A stretch of DNA of 6,417 nucleotides from CAZVRZ01 sp964629965. GTDB lineage: Bacteria > Chloroflexota > Anaerolineae > Anaerolineales > UBA4823. Positions 5,856 through 6,417 of the stretch are shown one piece after another. The first letter of the stretch is position 1. Each line of letters starts with the position of its first letter. The notes under the pieces are model-generated. The model saw only the letters and a list, made by a program, of their open reading frames with translations. It did not search any database and was not told where the DNA came from. The stretch lies in assembly GCA_964629965.1 (NCBI GenBank), contig CAZVRZ010000233.1, positions 1 to 6,417 on the forward strand, given 5' to 3'. A program made the position numbers and the translations under genes.

Positions 5856-5960
5856 ATGTCCCATTTGATGACTGTTCCGATTGTGTAGGCTTTATGGGAT
5901 ACCTATAAGCGGTTATGGGACATTTACTTGAGTCGATTGTCCCATAAGAACATGTCCCAT
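5856..5960. repeat. Cluster of five TGTCCCAT / ATGGGACA-type repeats between rarA and the nuclease-like gene
   Basis: Copies: ATGTCCCAT (5856-5864), TTATGGGATA (5892-5901, one mismatch), TTATGGGACA (5913-5922), TGTCCCATAA (5938-5947) and ATGTCCCAT (5952-5960). The third and fourth form an exact 10-bp inverted repeat with a 15-base loop. Related TGTCCC words occur in the rarA promoter (minus strand, 5816-5821). Repeated binding sites of this kind occur at ends of some transposons or as regulator sites; no transposase gene is visible. Confidence 0.6.
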
Positions 5961-5968
5961 ATTATCGG

Positions 5969-6417
5969 TCAACCTATGACCATCATTTTTTTTAGTGATA
6001 ATTCCAGGATATGAATAGCCTGCCCATCTGAAAATAACAGCCCTTCCCTTCGGGAACATTCGGCTGCATCATCGGTAAACCCGGCGCGAGAAATGAACCA
6101 CCCCTGCGCCGACTCAGCCCGGGCATGGGCCAGCAGTCTTTCTACCTCTTTCTTGCCAACCCGCTTGGTGCGCCACTTGACCTCGACGATCCATTGCGGC
6201 CCGCCGAGGGCCTGCCCTATGGCATCGAGCTGCACCTGGCCGTCCGGCGATAGATACTCGCTGATCTGGTCGAATTTGGGTAATGTGATCTGGTTAGAGA
6301 CGCCGAAAATGGAGCCATTCACCACCTGCCCATCGAACGAGCGCATCAACTCGCGGATACGGCTTTCCTGCGCAGTACCCAACTCCTCGGAAACGCGCTG
6401 CAATTGGGCGTCGAGCC
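5969..6417 (-). CDS. C-terminal part of a PD-(D/E)XK nuclease-like protein, N-terminus beyond the right edge
   Basis: The frame is open from the window's right edge (149 whole codons) to TGA at 5969-5971. The visible part begins LDAQLQRVSEELGTAQESRIRELM, a heptad-like helix suggesting a coiled coil, then a compact domain with GQVQLDAIGQ and QWIVEVKWR. An Asp followed about 14 residues later by E-V-K is the core of PD-(D/E)XK nucleases. The following KKEVERLLAHA helix and GWFISRAGFTDDAAE strand-helix resemble Mrr-like and DUF234-type restriction-endonuclease folds. The polypeptide ends FSDGQAIHILELSLKKMMVIG. A TTG at 6401-6403 could start a short protein, but no ribosome binding site supports it and the frame continues upstream, so I treat it as partial. 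Activity on DNA is inferred from the motif only. Confidence 0.75.
   Translation of the reverse strand, partial: LDAQLQRVSEELGTAQESRIRELMRSFDGQVVNGSIFGVSNQITLPKFDQISEYLSPDGQVQLDAIGQALGGPQWIVEVKWRTKRVGKKEVERLLAHARAESAQGWFISRAGFTDDAAECSRREGLLFSDGQAIHILELSLKKMMVIG

Noticed and set aside
5325..5888. A 187-codon plus-strand open frame
   Set aside because: It runs antisense through the rarA remnant and the second attC-like site and has low-complexity Ser/Arg text with no recognisable motif.

Overview
The window looks like a GC-rich bacterial chromosome fragment. By eye the left gene and the rarA remnant are clearly GC-rich, while the aldo/keto reductase gene is closer to even composition. Gene content (PEP-synthase-like phosphotransferase, TetR regulator, RarA, PD-(D/E)XK-type protein) and compact layout would suit an environmental bacterium, possibly Chloroflexota, but nothing here fixes the taxon.

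Left block (1-3132, minus strand): a two-gene operon. A TetR-family repressor gene comes first. It is followed 23 bases later by a large PEP-synthase/pyruvate-phosphate-dikinase-like gene that runs off the left edge. The domain order and spacing match rifampin phosphotransferase. The promoter is a perfect consensus TTGACA-17-TATAAT. It is overlaid by an exact 18+18 bp inverted repeat whose arms are each partly palindromic, which suggests tight autoregulation by the TetR protein. Inside the large gene, a perfect 12-bp-arm hairpin falls in the linker before the PEP-utilising domain.

Middle block (about 3144-5440): the most unusual part. An aldo/keto reductase gene and a leucine-carboxyl-methyltransferase-like gene lie in the same direction, and each is followed by an attC-like recombination site (4295-4424 and 5281-5403). 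Both sites have RYYYAAC/GTT outer boxes, paired inner boxes and extra unpaired bases on the left inner arm. This fits an integron gene-cassette array without an integrase in view (a CALIN-like cluster). It appears to have displaced older chromosomal DNA. On its left is a possible minus-strand C-terminal gene remnant (3144-3260). On its right is a rarA gene cut off exactly before Walker B (homology ends near 5438), about 35 bases from the second attC.

Right block (5786-6417): a short intergenic region with five scattered TGTCCCAT-type repeats, then the C-terminal part of a minus-strand protein with a D...EVK nuclease-like core, open to the right edge. No stretch over 300 bases lacks a gene. 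I saw no tRNA, rRNA, CRISPR array, transposase or integrase gene.
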